Source: Streptomyces sp. NBC_01408 (GTDB lineage Bacteria; Actinomycetota; Actinomycetes; Streptomycetales; Streptomycetaceae). Taken from it: DNA of 64,000 bases. Of the stretch, positions 46,187 through 54,380 are shown piece by piece. The position numbers were made by a program, and so were the translations under genes. How positions within the stretch are numbered: the first letter of the stretch is position 1; each line of letters starts with the position of its first letter. The notes under the pieces were generated by a model. It searched no databases. It was given only the letters and a program-made list of their open reading frames with translations, and was not told the DNA's origin. The stretch spans positions 496,001-560,000 of the forward strand of contig NZ_JAPEPJ010000001.1 in assembly GCF_026340255.1 (NCBI RefSeq), read 5' to 3'.

Positions 46187-46834
46187 TCAGCCGCCCGAGG
46201 TGCGGGGGAAGGTGATCTCGACGCGGCGGTTCTTCTTGCGGCCTTCCTCGGTGCCGTTGTCGGCGATCGGGTAGTCCTCGCTGTACCCGCGCACGTCGAA
46301 CACGACGCTCGGATTGGTCACCGTCTTGGCCAGCTCCGCCTGCACTGCGTCGGCCCGCTGCTTGGACAGCTCCTTGCCGTGCTCGTAGCTGCCCTGGTCG
46401 TCGGTGAAACCGAAGACCCGGACGCGGGTCGCCTTCTGCTGGTTGATCTCGTTGGCGATGGCCTGGATCCGGGCGGCCGCCTGCGCGTTGAAGACGGCAC
46501 TGTTCTCGGGGAACAACACCTCGGACTGCAACGCCATCATGACGGTCTGGTTGGTCTCCTGCCGCCGCTGCTCGCCACCGAGGTCCTCGACGACCTCGGC
46601 GATGTCGAGCACCTTGACGGGCGCGAGCGTCCCGCCCTGCGGGATCTTCAGCCCGGGCGAGTTCGAGTCGATGGGCACGGGCGCGGAGGCGGACGGCTCG
46701 GTGCCGGGGGGTGCGGAGGGCTTGACGTCATCGGCGTACGCCGCTGTCGCGCCGATGATGTGGGCCCCGGCGATGACGAGCCCGGCGACGGCCGTGGCGG
46801 CGGCGATGCGGTGGCGTTGGGTCACTATGGTCAT
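46187..46834 (-). CDS. Secreted OmpA-family protein of the Tad locus
   Basis: 215 aa from ATG 46834. The signal peptide ends near TAAYA|DDV. A Pro/Ser linker follows, then an OmpA/MotB C-terminal domain (about 95-213): SEVLFPENSAVFNAQAAARIQAIANEI, VRVFGFTDDQGSYEHGKELSKQRADAVQAEL, RGYSEDYPIADNGTEEGRKKNRRVEI. The conserved Asp/Arg that grip diaminopimelate are in place. In Gram-positives this fold can anchor structures to peptidoglycan. It is the last gene of the locus, so it may fix the Tad pilus in the wall (inference). Confidence 0.9.
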   Translation of the reverse strand: MTIVTQRHRIAAATAVAGLVIAGAHIIGATAAYADDVKPSAPPGTEPSASAPVPIDSNSPGLKIPQGGTLAPVKVLDIAEVVEDLGGEQRRQETNQTVMMALQSEVLFPENSAVFNAQAAARIQAIANEINQQKATRVRVFGFTDDQGSYEHGKELSKQRADAVQAELAKTVTNPSVVFDVRGYSEDYPIADNGTEEGRKKNRRVEITFPRTSGG

Positions 46835-46838
46835 GGCG

Positions 46839-47429
46839 TCACCCGGAAATCTTGATGGTTGCCGTGGCGAAGGTGGGCAGCGTGAAGTCGACCTCGGTGG
46901 TGGTGGCGGGGGGTGCGGGGAACTGGGCGAAGAAGGGGATGGTTGCACCCGCCTTCACGCGGGAGACTCCCGTGGTACACAGGCACCTCCCCTCCGTGTC
47001 GCGCAGCACGTAATACCTCTTCTTCCCGGCGCGGTCCACCAATGTTGCACCTGCTACAGACTCGCCGCCGGTGGTCAGTTCATTGCCACGCCAGACAGCG
47101 GTACCTGTGAAGTCCTTGTCTGCCGAATTCTTGATCTGCCCGCTGACCGTAAGGAAGCCGCCTGCGTCGCGGTTCACTGAATTGATCACCATGGAAATGC
47201 CGCCCTCTCCGGTCACCGTCGCAAGTACTTGGGCGGGATCGGAGGTCTGACTCGTGCTGGGCGCAGGCGCCGAGGCATCGCTGCCAGCCTTGGGGGTGGA
47301 CGACTTCTGCGGCTCCGCAGACTTCTTGCCATCGCCACCACCACATCCAGCCAGCATGAGGGTCAAGACCGCCGCAACCGCTACGGCCGCTCCCCCGCGG
47401 ACGTTCACCACGTGCCGCATGCTCATCAA
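46839..47429 (-). CDS. Lipoprotein of the Tad locus
   Basis: 196 aa. A lipobox (LMLAGC, Cys29) follows a hydrophobic signal. A Ser/Pro/Thr-rich linker (about 35-65) leads to a beta-rich domain (about 70-196) with INSVNRDAGGFLTVSGQIKNSADKDF, a FxGTAVWRG-type loop, CLCTTG and a final FTLPTFATATIKI, like FxLYD/DUF4352-type sandwich domains. It ends 4 bases before the OmpA-domain start. Function unknown; the context suggests a membrane-side partner of the pilus or of the OmpA protein. The start could be Met1 or Met4. Confidence 0.85.
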   Translation of the reverse strand: MMSMRHVVNVRGGAAVAVAAVLTLMLAGCGGGDGKKSAEPQKSSTPKAGSDASAPAPSTSQTSDPAQVLATVTGEGGISMVINSVNRDAGGFLTVSGQIKNSADKDFTGTAVWRGNELTTGGESVAGATLVDRAGKKRYYVLRDTEGRCLCTTGVSRVKAGATIPFFAQFPAPPATTTEVDFTLPTFATATIKISG

Positions 47430-47456
47430 CGCCGCTTCCTTGTCTGTCGTTCGCTG

Positions 47457-48104
47457 TCAGTCGACCAGTCGCACGGCGAAGAGCGTCCTCGCCAAGCTGC
47501 TCCAGGTTTCGGGTTTCGCAGGATCGAACTTGATGACGTCGCCGCCCTTGCACTTGAACTCGACCGAAGGGGGCTTCGCCTCGCCGCCAGGCAAAGGCGA
47601 GGACGAGGGTGTAGGCGACGGCGATGGCGCCGGGGAGGGTTCCACCACACCCAACTGACAACGGGGTTCGATGACCGCTGTGGCGTCGGCCGTCCCCTGT
47701 TGGCCGCTGACCCCCGGGACCACAGAGTCACCAACGGTGCGTGTCGTCGTCACCTCGACCGTGAATCGGGGCAGGGCGGGATCACACTGGGCCGTCGCAG
47801 CATTGCGCGTTGCGAAATCGTGGGCTGCGTCGCACGCGCCATCGTCATCCAGGAACGCCCCCTCAAGTACCTTCTTCCACTCTTCAGGCTTGAGGGTCAG
47901 GAGATCCACCCCCGGCACCAGGTGATCTCTGGCGTCACGAGCCGCTGCCAGTGCCGCGGCATCAGCAGCGCCTTGAGCATCGCTCCGCACGGTCGACGCT
48001 TGCCCGACGACGAAGAACGCCAGCGCAGCAAAGAGCAGCCCCGCCACCACCACGATGTAGATGGGGAACGCCTGCCCTCGGTCACCGAGTCTGCTGGCCG
48101 TCAC
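47457..48104 (-). CDS. TadG-like pilus assembly protein
   Basis: 215 aa from GTG 48104, whose TGA-overlapping GTGA couples it to flp. The short leader MTASRLGDRGQAFPIYIVVVAG has a prepilin-like G10|Q11 junction and one membrane helix (FPIYIVVVAGLLFAALAFFVVG). The mature part includes TADATAVIE and DAQGAADAAALAAARDA (the Tad/TadE-G helix), Cys pairs, and a Pro/Ser-rich stretch (PSPAPSPSPTPSSSPLPG). TadG proteins are minor or anchoring components of Flp pili. It is followed by the lipoprotein gene. Confidence 0.85.
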   Translation of the reverse strand: MTASRLGDRGQAFPIYIVVVAGLLFAALAFFVVGQASTVRSDAQGAADAAALAAARDARDHLVPGVDLLTLKPEEWKKVLEGAFLDDDGACDAAHDFATRNAATAQCDPALPRFTVEVTTTRTVGDSVVPGVSGQQGTADATAVIEPRCQLGVVEPSPAPSPSPTPSSSPLPGGEAKPPSVEFKCKGGDVIKFDPAKPETWSSLARTLFAVRLVD

Positions 48105-48301
48105 TTGCCCGCAGTGATACCCGTGATCTGATCCTTGATCTTCGTGGTGATGTCCTGACCGATACCCGTACCGACGATCGCGCCGATGATCACCACGACC
48201 ACCAGGATGATTCCCAGGTACTCGAACGCCGTCTGGCCCCGATCCCCCGTGCCCTTGCTCCCGTACCGCTTCCGCATCCTTGCCAGGGTGTTCTGCAACA
48301 T
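48101..48301 (-). CDS. Flp-type pilin
   Basis: 66 aa from ATG 48301, with GGGAGGAAA as the SD. The basic leader ends at G22, then Q23-TAFEY with Glu27 and Tyr28: the Flp processing motif G|xxxxEY. One hydrophobic helix follows (LGIILVVVVIIGAIVGTGIG) and a short DITTKIKDQITGITAGK tail. It is the main subunit of the Tad/Flp pilus, cleaved by a prepilin peptidase (probable gene at 30752). Its stop overlaps the TadG start (GTGA). The promoter carries the GACCGGTC element described separately. Confidence 0.92.
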   Translation of the reverse strand: MLQNTLARMRKRYGSKGTGDRGQTAFEYLGIILVVVVIIGAIVGTGIGQDITTKIKDQITGITAGK

Positions 48302-48341
48302 GAGGGTTTCCTCCCGGGCCGGTGCCGCTGTCGATTTGCGG

Positions 48342-48371
48342 ACAGTACGGCCAGTGACCGGTCGTTACCAA
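48342..48371 (-). promoter_or_regulatory. flp promoter with operator in the spacer
   Basis: On the minus strand TTGGTA (48371-48366) and TACTGT (48347-48342) are 18 bases apart. The spacer contains GACCGGTCACT (48363-48353), centred on the palindrome GACCGGTC. An inverted second copy lies at 48420-48430. SD and ATG of flp follow 41 bases later. Confidence 0.6.
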
Positions 48372-48430
48372 GGGTCCCGGGGCCCAATTACGGACCCACT
48401 GCGCAGTCCGTCTACCCATGACCGGTCACT
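48353..48430. repeat. Inverted 11-bp repeats flanking the flp control region
   Basis: AGTGACCGGTC (48353-48363) and GACCGGTCACT (48420-48430) are exact inverted copies. The second overlaps the 3' end of the response regulator gene. They could be two binding sites of that regulator or ends of a loop. Confidence 0.6.
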
Positions 48431-49095
48431 CCTGGACGGGCGGTTCCCAGCCAGCGGGCTATGGCCTCGCTGCGGGTGGTGGTCTGGAGTTTGGCGAAGA
48501 TGCGGTTGATGTGGTTCTTGACCGTCTTCTCGCTGATGAAGCAGGCGGCGGCGATCTGCTGGTTGCTCATTCCGGATGCGATGAGGTCCATGATCTCCAC
48601 CTCCCGAGAACTCAGGCCGAATTCCACAGAGTTGTGCATGCGCTCAGTAGACTGTGCCACAACTCGTTGCGGTTGCGAAGAGGTACGGAGTTCCGCGAGC
48701 AGCGCGCTCGCCGCCGTCGGACTGAAGTGGGGGCGGCCCTCGCGGACGTCGCGGACCGCGCGGAGCAGGTCGTCGGCCGTGAACTCGCCGTGGACGAGGT
48801 AGCCGCCCGCGCCCAGCAGCAGGGCCTCCCGGACGATGTCGGCCTCCTGGCTGTACGTCAGCATCAGGACCGGCGCCAGCCGGACCAGGTGGGGCAGGGC
48901 CGAGATGCCGTCCACGCCCGGCATCCGGACGTCCAGCAGGACCACGTCCGGCGCGTGCCGGCGGGTCAGGCTGAGGGCCTCGCGGCCGTCCGCCGCCTGG
49001 GCGATGACCTCCAGGTCGGGGGAAGTGGACAGGAGCGCGGCCAGTCCCGCCCGGACCACCGGGTTGTCGTCCGCGATCAGGACGTGGAGCGGCAT
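48412..49095 (-). CDS. NarL/LuxR-type response regulator of the Tad locus
   Basis: 227 aa from ATG 49095, overlapping the kinase stop (ATGA). The receiver domain (1-115) has acidic pocket D9-D10, phosphoacceptor D55 (VVLLDVRMPG) and the Thr/Ser in LMLTYS, though Tyr is shifted. A linker follows, then the C-terminal LuxR-type HTH (about 160-220; LSSREVEIMDLIASGMSNQQIAAACFISEKTVKNHINRIFAKL). It is transcribed with the kinase and sits directly upstream of flp on the same strand, so control of the pilin gene is likely. See the GACCGGTC repeats. Confidence 0.93.
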   Translation of the reverse strand: MPLHVLIADDNPVVRAGLAALLSTSPDLEVIAQAADGREALSLTRRHAPDVVLLDVRMPGVDGISALPHLVRLAPVLMLTYSQEADIVREALLLGAGGYLVHGEFTADDLLRAVRDVREGRPHFSPTAASALLAELRTSSQPQRVVAQSTERMHNSVEFGLSSREVEIMDLIASGMSNQQIAAACFISEKTVKNHINRIFAKLQTTTRSEAIARWLGTARPGVTGHG

Positions 49096-50429
49096 CACGG
49101 GCTCCCCCGCTCCGGGGTCAGGGCCGCGACCAAGAGGTCGAGGCGGACCCGCGTACCCGGACCGGGGCCGGAACCGGGGCCAGTCGCCGTACCCGGGCCG
49201 GAAGCCGCACCCGCACCCGCACCCCGGCCGGACCACGCGCCCCGGCCGATGGTGAGGGTGGCTCCGATGGTCTTCGCGCGTTCCGTCATGCCGAGCAGAC
49301 CGAAGTGGCCCTCACGGTGCAGAGCGGACGGGTCCGGCGCCCCGTCGGGGAGGCCTCGGCCGTCGTCCTCGACCGTCACGGTGAGGCGCGGGCCGTCGAC
49401 GGCGGCCTCGACCACCACGCGCCGCGCGTCCGCGTGGCGGCGGGCGTTCTCCAGGGCCTCGGAGACCACCGCGACGAGGTGCCGGGCCACCGCCGAGGGG
49501 ACCACCGGCAGGACGCCCGACACCCTGAACTCCACGCCGTCCCCGGTGCACAGCGCGCGCAGTTCGGAGGTGAGGGAGATCCCCGGGGCGTCGAGGTCGA
49601 GGTCCCGGCGGAGGTCGGTCAGCAGGGCGCGGGACTCGGCCGCCGCGCGCCGCGCCGCCCCGGCGATGAGTTCGGCCTGGTGGCGGGCGGCCTCCGGGTC
49701 GGTGGTGCGGGACAGGGCGTCGGCCGCCAGGGCCAGGCCGTGCAGGGTCTTGGACACCGAGTCGTGCATCTCCCGGGCCAGGTGGTCGCGTTCGGCCCGT
49801 ACCGCCTCGGCGACCGCCAACCGGGCCCGGGTCTGCGTCAGGGCCCGGCCGGCCGACCCGAAGCGGAAGAGCAGGTCGCGCAGGCAGGCACCCGCCGCCC
49901 CCGCCAGCAGGCACAGCGTGGCCAGCAGCAGCCCGTCGGCCACCAGGGCCACGGCGACCGCCTGTACGGCCGCGTAGGGGGCCGAGCCGCGCCAGCCGTA
50001 GACCAGCCCGGCCAGCAGCGGGGTGCAGACGCAGACGAGGCCCAGCGGGGACTCGGGCGTCGCCGTGACCAGCAGCAGCGCGCTGAGGGCCATGTCGGGG
50101 GCCAGCAGCCAGCGGTGGCGCAGCAGCAGCGGGCCGAACCGCTCCCAGTCGCGGAACAGGGCGTACGAGACCATGAACGTGAGCAGCACCGCCCCGCCCA
50201 CGAGGTACGCCGGTCCCCCGGGCGCCGCCCCGCCCAGCGCAAGCGGCGCACCCAGCGCGATCATGACCAGGCGGAACGCGAAGACCTGGCGGCACAGCGC
50301 CTGGAGGGCGTTCACCTGGAGGGACCGCTCAGGCCCCGCCGCACCGGCGAACCGCCCCGCCGCGCCAGTCGGCCCCGCAGCCGCCCGCCCCAGCCCCGTC
50401 AGTGCCGTGATGCCCAGTGTGGCCGCCAT
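49095..50429 (-). CDS. Sensor histidine kinase (HisKA_3 / NarX-like)
   Basis: 444 aa. Membrane segments at about 47-70, 72-92, 108-125, 128-145 and 155-185 form the sensory part. HisKA_3 dimerisation box RAERDHLAREMHDSVSKTLHGLAL carries His222. The HATPase follows (LVAVVSEALENARRHADARRVVVE with the N box, VEDDGRGLPD, GHFGLLGMTERA). A Gly/Ala/Pro-rich insertion (RGAWSGRGAGAGAASGPG...) lies just before the last strand, an odd linker inside the ATPase fold. It phosphorylates the response regulator encoded next. Confidence 0.92.
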   Translation of the reverse strand: MAATLGITALTGLGRAAAGPTGAAGRFAGAAGPERSLQVNALQALCRQVFAFRLVMIALGAPLALGGAAPGGPAYLVGGAVLLTFMVSYALFRDWERFGPLLLRHRWLLAPDMALSALLLVTATPESPLGLVCVCTPLLAGLVYGWRGSAPYAAVQAVAVALVADGLLLATLCLLAGAAGACLRDLLFRFGSAGRALTQTRARLAVAEAVRAERDHLAREMHDSVSKTLHGLALAADALSRTTDPEAARHQAELIAGAARRAAAESRALLTDLRRDLDLDAPGISLTSELRALCTGDGVEFRVSGVLPVVPSAVARHLVAVVSEALENARRHADARRVVVEAAVDGPRLTVTVEDDGRGLPDGAPDPSALHREGHFGLLGMTERAKTIGATLTIGRGAWSGRGAGAGAASGPGTATGPGSGPGPGTRVRLDLLVAALTPERGSP

Positions 50430-50432
50430 GGC

Positions 50433-51326
50433 TCACCCGCCTCCGAACAGGGCGCCGAAGTCGACGTCCGCCCCGTAGACGAACCCGCAGACGAGCAGGA
50501 TGAGCGTGCCGGGCAGCATGAACATGGTGACGGCGAAGGTGGCCTTGGGGACGGCCCTCGCCGCGCGCCGGCGGGCGTTCTGGGCGTCCGTACGGCGCAT
50601 GTCCTCGGCGATCGCGATCAGCGTCTCCACGATGGGGGAGCCCAGTTCCTCGCCCTGCTGGAGTGCGGTGACGAACTGCGCGACCTGCTCCGAGTCGTTG
50701 CGCCGCCGCAGCTCGTCGAAGGCCTGGCGGCGGCTGACACCCATGTCCATCTGCTGCAGGGTGATGCGGATCTCGTCGGACCAGGGGCCGTCGTACTTGT
50801 CCGCCACCCGGTCCAGCGCCTGCCGGAAGCCGAGGCCCGCGCTGACCACGACGGCCAGCACGTCCAGGAAGTCCGGCAGGGTGCGCTCGATGTGGTCCCG
50901 GCGGACCCGGATCGCCGACCACAGGCCGGCCTCGATCCAGAACAGGCCGAAGGCGACCATCAGCAGCGCGGGCACCAGCTGCCCGTTGATCAGCATCGAG
51001 AAGGCGCCCAGGGCGCCGAGGAACCCGTACACGGCGCGGCGCGCCGCGTAGCGGTCGATGGTCAGGCCCGCCGGGTTGCCGGCCATGTCGATCTGACGGC
51101 GTTTGCGCGCGACCTGGTTGGGGCCCATCAGGCGCAGGATCAGCGGGGCCCAGCGGATGCCCATGCGGTCGACGACGGAGCCGACCGCCGTCGTGCGCGT
51201 GGCGCCGACCTCCAGGGCGAGGGCGAGGTCGGTGGGCAGTTTCACGTCCGCGCGGTAGAGGCGGATGCCGTGGAAGGCGCCGAGGACCGACAGGGCCACG
51301 ATCAGCGCGAGGAGGAGTTCGATCAT
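50433..51326 (-). CDS. Tad pilus platform protein (type II secretion F family, TadC-like)
   Basis: 297 aa with membrane helices at the N-terminus (LLLALIVALSVLGAFHGI), around 105-140 and at the C-terminus. The T2SSF domain has LPDFLDVLAVVVSAGLGFRQALDRVADKYDGPWSDEI, FDELRRRNDSEQVAQFVTALQQGEELGSPIVETL and the end KATFAVTMFMLPGTLILLVCGFVYG. With TadB it forms the inner-membrane platform on which the TadA ATPase works. The gene is 3 bases upstream of the kinase gene and follows TadB by 13 bases. Confidence 0.9.
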   Translation of the reverse strand: MIELLLALIVALSVLGAFHGIRLYRADVKLPTDLALALEVGATRTTAVGSVVDRMGIRWAPLILRLMGPNQVARKRRQIDMAGNPAGLTIDRYAARRAVYGFLGALGAFSMLINGQLVPALLMVAFGLFWIEAGLWSAIRVRRDHIERTLPDFLDVLAVVVSAGLGFRQALDRVADKYDGPWSDEIRITLQQMDMGVSRRQAFDELRRRNDSEQVAQFVTALQQGEELGSPIVETLIAIAEDMRRTDAQNARRRAARAVPKATFAVTMFMLPGTLILLVCGFVYGADVDFGALFGGG

Positions 51327-51339
51327 CGTCCCGGGCCCC

Positions 51340-52278
51340 TCACACGTCGATCTTCGAGAGGCGGCGGATGAGCAGGAAGCCCAGGGTGAACAGGCCGAGC
51401 GAGACCAGTACGGCCGTCTGCCCGATGAAGGCGCCCGTCATCCGGTCCAGCGCCCCCGGCATCATCATGTCCACCAGCAGCAGGGAGCCCAGGCCCATGG
51501 CCGGGACCAGGTACGCGGTCACCGTGACCTGGGACAGCTGGGTGCGGATCTCGCGGCGGGTCTCCTTGCGCTGTTCCAGGGTGACCGTGAGGTTGCGCAG
51601 GCTGTCCACGATGGCGCCGCCCGCCCGGGCGGACAGGACGAGGGTGGAGACCAGGACGACCAGTTCGCGCGAGGGCAGCCGCTCGGTGAGCTCGCCGAGG
51701 GACTCCTCGATGGAGTGGCCGACGGCGAGCCGGTCGGCTACGCGGGCCAGTTCCTCGCCCGCCGGGGCCTCCAGCTCCTCGGCCGCGAGGCCGATGGCGG
51801 TACGCAGGGCCAGTCCGGCCTGGGTGGCGTTGGCGAGGATGCGGGCCAGTTCGGGGAGCTGGTTGATGAACCGCTCCGTGCGGCGCGTGCGCTGCCAGTT
51901 GAGGAAGGCGTCGGCCGCCCAGACGCCGATCGCGCCCGCCACCGGGCCGAAGAACGGCGCCAGGAACGAGGCGGCGATCAGCCACACCCCGGCGATGCCG
52001 GACAGCATGTAGACGAAGAACTCGCCGGGCGTGAGGTCCAGGCCGGTCGTCGCCAGTTTCCGTTCGATCCGCCGGCCCAGTGCGGTCCTGCGCAGGCGCC
52101 GGTCCACTGCGGGGAAGCGCCGACGGCGGCCCGTGGGCTCCGGGGCTCCGCTCGCCGAGAGGCGTTCGATGAGGGCGGCGCGCTGGGCCCGGCCGGCGGA
52201 GTACGCGTGCACGCCGAGGACGACGAGCAGGCAGGCCAGGAGCGTGGCGCCGAGGGTCAGGAGGACGAGTGGGTTCAC
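51340..52278 (-). CDS. Tad pilus platform protein (type II secretion F family, TadB-like)
   Basis: 312 aa with an N-terminal membrane helix (LVLLTLGATLLACLLVVLGVHAY), a pair near 145-175 and two near the C-terminus. The T2SSF core includes ELARILANATQAGLALRTAIGLAAEELEAPAGEELARVADRLAVGHSIEESLGELTERLPSRELVVLVSTLVLSARAGG. It pairs with TadC as the membrane platform. Its ATG overlaps the stop of the ATPase gene (ATGA), indicating translation coupling. Confidence 0.9.
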   Translation of the reverse strand: MNPLVLLTLGATLLACLLVVLGVHAYSAGRAQRAALIERLSASGAPEPTGRRRRFPAVDRRLRRTALGRRIERKLATTGLDLTPGEFFVYMLSGIAGVWLIAASFLAPFFGPVAGAIGVWAADAFLNWQRTRRTERFINQLPELARILANATQAGLALRTAIGLAAEELEAPAGEELARVADRLAVGHSIEESLGELTERLPSRELVVLVSTLVLSARAGGAIVDSLRNLTVTLEQRKETRREIRTQLSQVTVTAYLVPAMGLGSLLLVDMMMPGALDRMTGAFIGQTAVLVSLGLFTLGFLLIRRLSKIDV

Positions 52279-53621
52279 AGGGCGGTCCGGGTGATGCGGG
52301 TGGCGAGGGGGTCGTCGGGCAGGGCGACGCCGAAGGCCTGCGGGATCGGCTGGTTGTTCATGTAGAGGCGTTCGGCGATGCGGCGCGGCAGCGGGTAGTA
52401 CTCGAAGTAGCCGTGGACGCGCCCGTCCGGCCCCATGGGCTGGGCGGCGAACCGGCAGACGGTCGTGATGCGGAAGGGTTCGCGGCCGTGCGACTCCAGG
52501 ATGGAGATCTCGGTGACGCGGCGCGAGCCGTCGCCGAAGCGGGTCAGCTGGACGACGACGTTGACGGCGCTGTTGATCTGGTCCTGGAGCGCCTCGAAGG
52601 GCACTTCCACCTCGGACATCGAGGCGAGGGTCTGGAGGCGCATCAGGGCGTCCTCCGCACTGTTGGCGTGGACGGTGGCCAATGAGCCGTCGTGTCCGGT
52701 GGACATGGCCTGGAGCATGTCGAGGGTCTCGCCGCCGCGGACCTCGCCGACGATGATGCGGTCGGGGCGCATGCGCAGGGAGTTGCGTACGAGGTCGCGG
52801 ATGGTGATCTGGCCCTTGCCCTCGACGTTCGCCGGGCGCGATTCGAGGCGGATCACATGGGCCTGCTGGAGCTGGAGTTCGGCCGAGTCCTCGATGGTGA
52901 TGATGCGTTCGCCCTCCGGGATCAGGCCGGAGAGGGCGTTGAGGAGGGTGGTCTTGCCGGTGCCCGTGGCCCCGGAGACGATCACGTTCATCTTCGCCTG
53001 GACCAGGCCCGACAGCAGGAGCAGCATCTGCTCGTCGAGCGAGCCGAGGCCGATCATCTCGTGCAGGGTGAAGGCGCGCGGGAAGCGGCGGATGGTGAGG
53101 GTGGCGCCGGTCAGGGAGAGCGGCGGGATGATGACGTTGACGCGCTCGCCGCTGGGAAGGCGGGCGTCGACCATCGGATTGGCCTCGTCGACCCGGCGGT
53201 TGACGGTGGAGACGATGCGTTCGATGGTCTGCATCAGCTGCTCGTGCGAGGCGAAACGGATGGGCAGCTGCTCGACGCGTCCGGCCCGCTCGACGAAGAT
53301 CTGGTCGGGCCCGTTGACCATGATCTCGGAGATCGAGGCGTCTTCGAGGAGCGGTTCGAGCACACCGAGCCCGAGGGCCTCGTCGACGACCCGGCGGATC
53401 AGCTGCGCCCGCTCGACGGTGGAGAGGACCGGCCCCTCGCGGCTGATGATGTGGCCGAGTACGCGCTCCAGCCGGGCCCGGCGCTCGGCGGGCGCGAGCG
53501 CGGACATCTCGGCGAGGTCGATCTCCTCCAGCAGCTTGGCGCGGTAGGAGGAGACCAGCCGGCCGTCCTCGCGCGGGCTGTGGCGGTCGTCGGGGGTGTT
53601 GACCCGGGAACGCAGGCTCAT
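52275..53621 (-). CDS. Tad/CpaF secretion ATPase
   Basis: 448 aa from ATG 53621, which overlaps the TadE stop. N-terminal domain with ISEIMVNGPDQIFVERAGRVEQ. The hexameric ATPase has Walker A GATGTGKTT, Asp box IITIEDSAELQL, Walker B RIIVGEVRGGE, His box LATVHANS and conserved arginines. It powers Flp pilus assembly by ATP hydrolysis at the inner face of the membrane. Confidence 0.95.
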   Translation of the reverse strand: MSLRSRVNTPDDRHSPREDGRLVSSYRAKLLEEIDLAEMSALAPAERRARLERVLGHIISREGPVLSTVERAQLIRRVVDEALGLGVLEPLLEDASISEIMVNGPDQIFVERAGRVEQLPIRFASHEQLMQTIERIVSTVNRRVDEANPMVDARLPSGERVNVIIPPLSLTGATLTIRRFPRAFTLHEMIGLGSLDEQMLLLLSGLVQAKMNVIVSGATGTGKTTLLNALSGLIPEGERIITIEDSAELQLQQAHVIRLESRPANVEGKGQITIRDLVRNSLRMRPDRIIVGEVRGGETLDMLQAMSTGHDGSLATVHANSAEDALMRLQTLASMSEVEVPFEALQDQINSAVNVVVQLTRFGDGSRRVTEISILESHGREPFRITTVCRFAAQPMGPDGRVHGYFEYYPLPRRIAERLYMNNQPIPQAFGVALPDDPLATRITRTAL

Positions 53622-53995
53622 GGTCCGGTCACCTTCGGGTCGTCGTTGGGCATGACTGCGGTGGCCACCGCGGCCTCCAGGTCCAGGCCGGGCACGATGG
53701 CCTTGATCTCGATCCTCGCCACCGCGGTCACGGCGTCGGCGTCCTTGGTCACCGTGACCTGCGCGCCGAGGCTCGCCTTGACCGCCGCCGCGCCCGCCGC
53801 CGCGCCGCCGCCGCCCTTGCGGGCCTCCACGCGGGCGGCCGTACGGGCGGCCGTGTCGGCCTGCTCGTGGACGTACGCGACCCAGCCCAGCTGGATCCCG
53901 CACAGTGCGACGAACAGCAGGATCGGCACGAAGCCGATGTACTCGATCGCCACCTGGCCCCGGTCTCCCCGGTCGGAGCGCATCCGCCTCTTCAC
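53618..53995 (-). CDS. TadE-type pseudopilin
   Basis: 125 aa. A basic leader ends at G13, then Q14-VAIEY with Glu18-Tyr19, a prepilin-peptidase-type junction. One hydrophobic helix (IGFVPILLFVALCGIQLGWVAYVHEQA) continues into the TadE-like helix TAARTAARVEARKGGG. It is a minor pilus subunit exported and processed like Flp. Stops overlapping the ATPase start. Confidence 0.88.
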   Translation of the reverse strand: MKRRMRSDRGDRGQVAIEYIGFVPILLFVALCGIQLGWVAYVHEQADTAARTAARVEARKGGGGAAAGAAAVKASLGAQVTVTKDADAVTAVARIEIKAIVPGLDLEAAVATAVMPNDDPKVTGP

Positions 53996-53996
53996 G

Positions 53997-54377
53997 TCAG
54001 CCCGCCTCCCTCTCCATCGCCGCGCCGCCCGTGCCGTCGATCGAACCGAAGTTGAGCGAGGGGTGCAGGACGGGGATGCTGAGCGTGACCGTCGCCTTGT
54101 AGATGTCGCCCTGTGCGCCGCAGCTCACCTTCAGGTCCCAGGCACCCCCGATGTGTTCCCCGGCCGCCGCCGCGCACGCGCTGTCCCCCTTCACCGCGCC
54201 CGCCCGCGCCGCCTCGTCCGCCGCGTTCCCCGCCAGGGAGAAGGCGTACCCGATCAGTACGGACTCCCACACCGCCGCGACCAGCAGCAGGATCAGCGGC
54301 ACCGTGCCGACGAACTCGATCGCCACCTGGCCGCGGTCCCCCCGGTCGCGGCGCCGGGGTCTGCGCGCCGCCGGCAC
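53997..54377 (-). CDS. Second TadE-type pseudopilin
   Basis: 126 aa from GTG 54377. The basic leader ends G16, then Q17-VAIEF with Glu21. A hydrophobic helix (VGTVPLILLLVAAVWESVLIGYAFSL) is followed by AGNAADEAARAGAVKG and a Cys-containing periplasmic-side part. It is similar in design to the downstream TadE protein but distinct in sequence. The two genes are 1-2 bases apart. Confidence 0.86.
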   Translation of the reverse strand: MPAARRPRRRDRGDRGQVAIEFVGTVPLILLLVAAVWESVLIGYAFSLAGNAADEAARAGAVKGDSACAAAAGEHIGGAWDLKVSCGAQGDIYKATVTLSIPVLHPSLNFGSIDGTGGAAMEREAG

Positions 54378-54380
54378 CGG

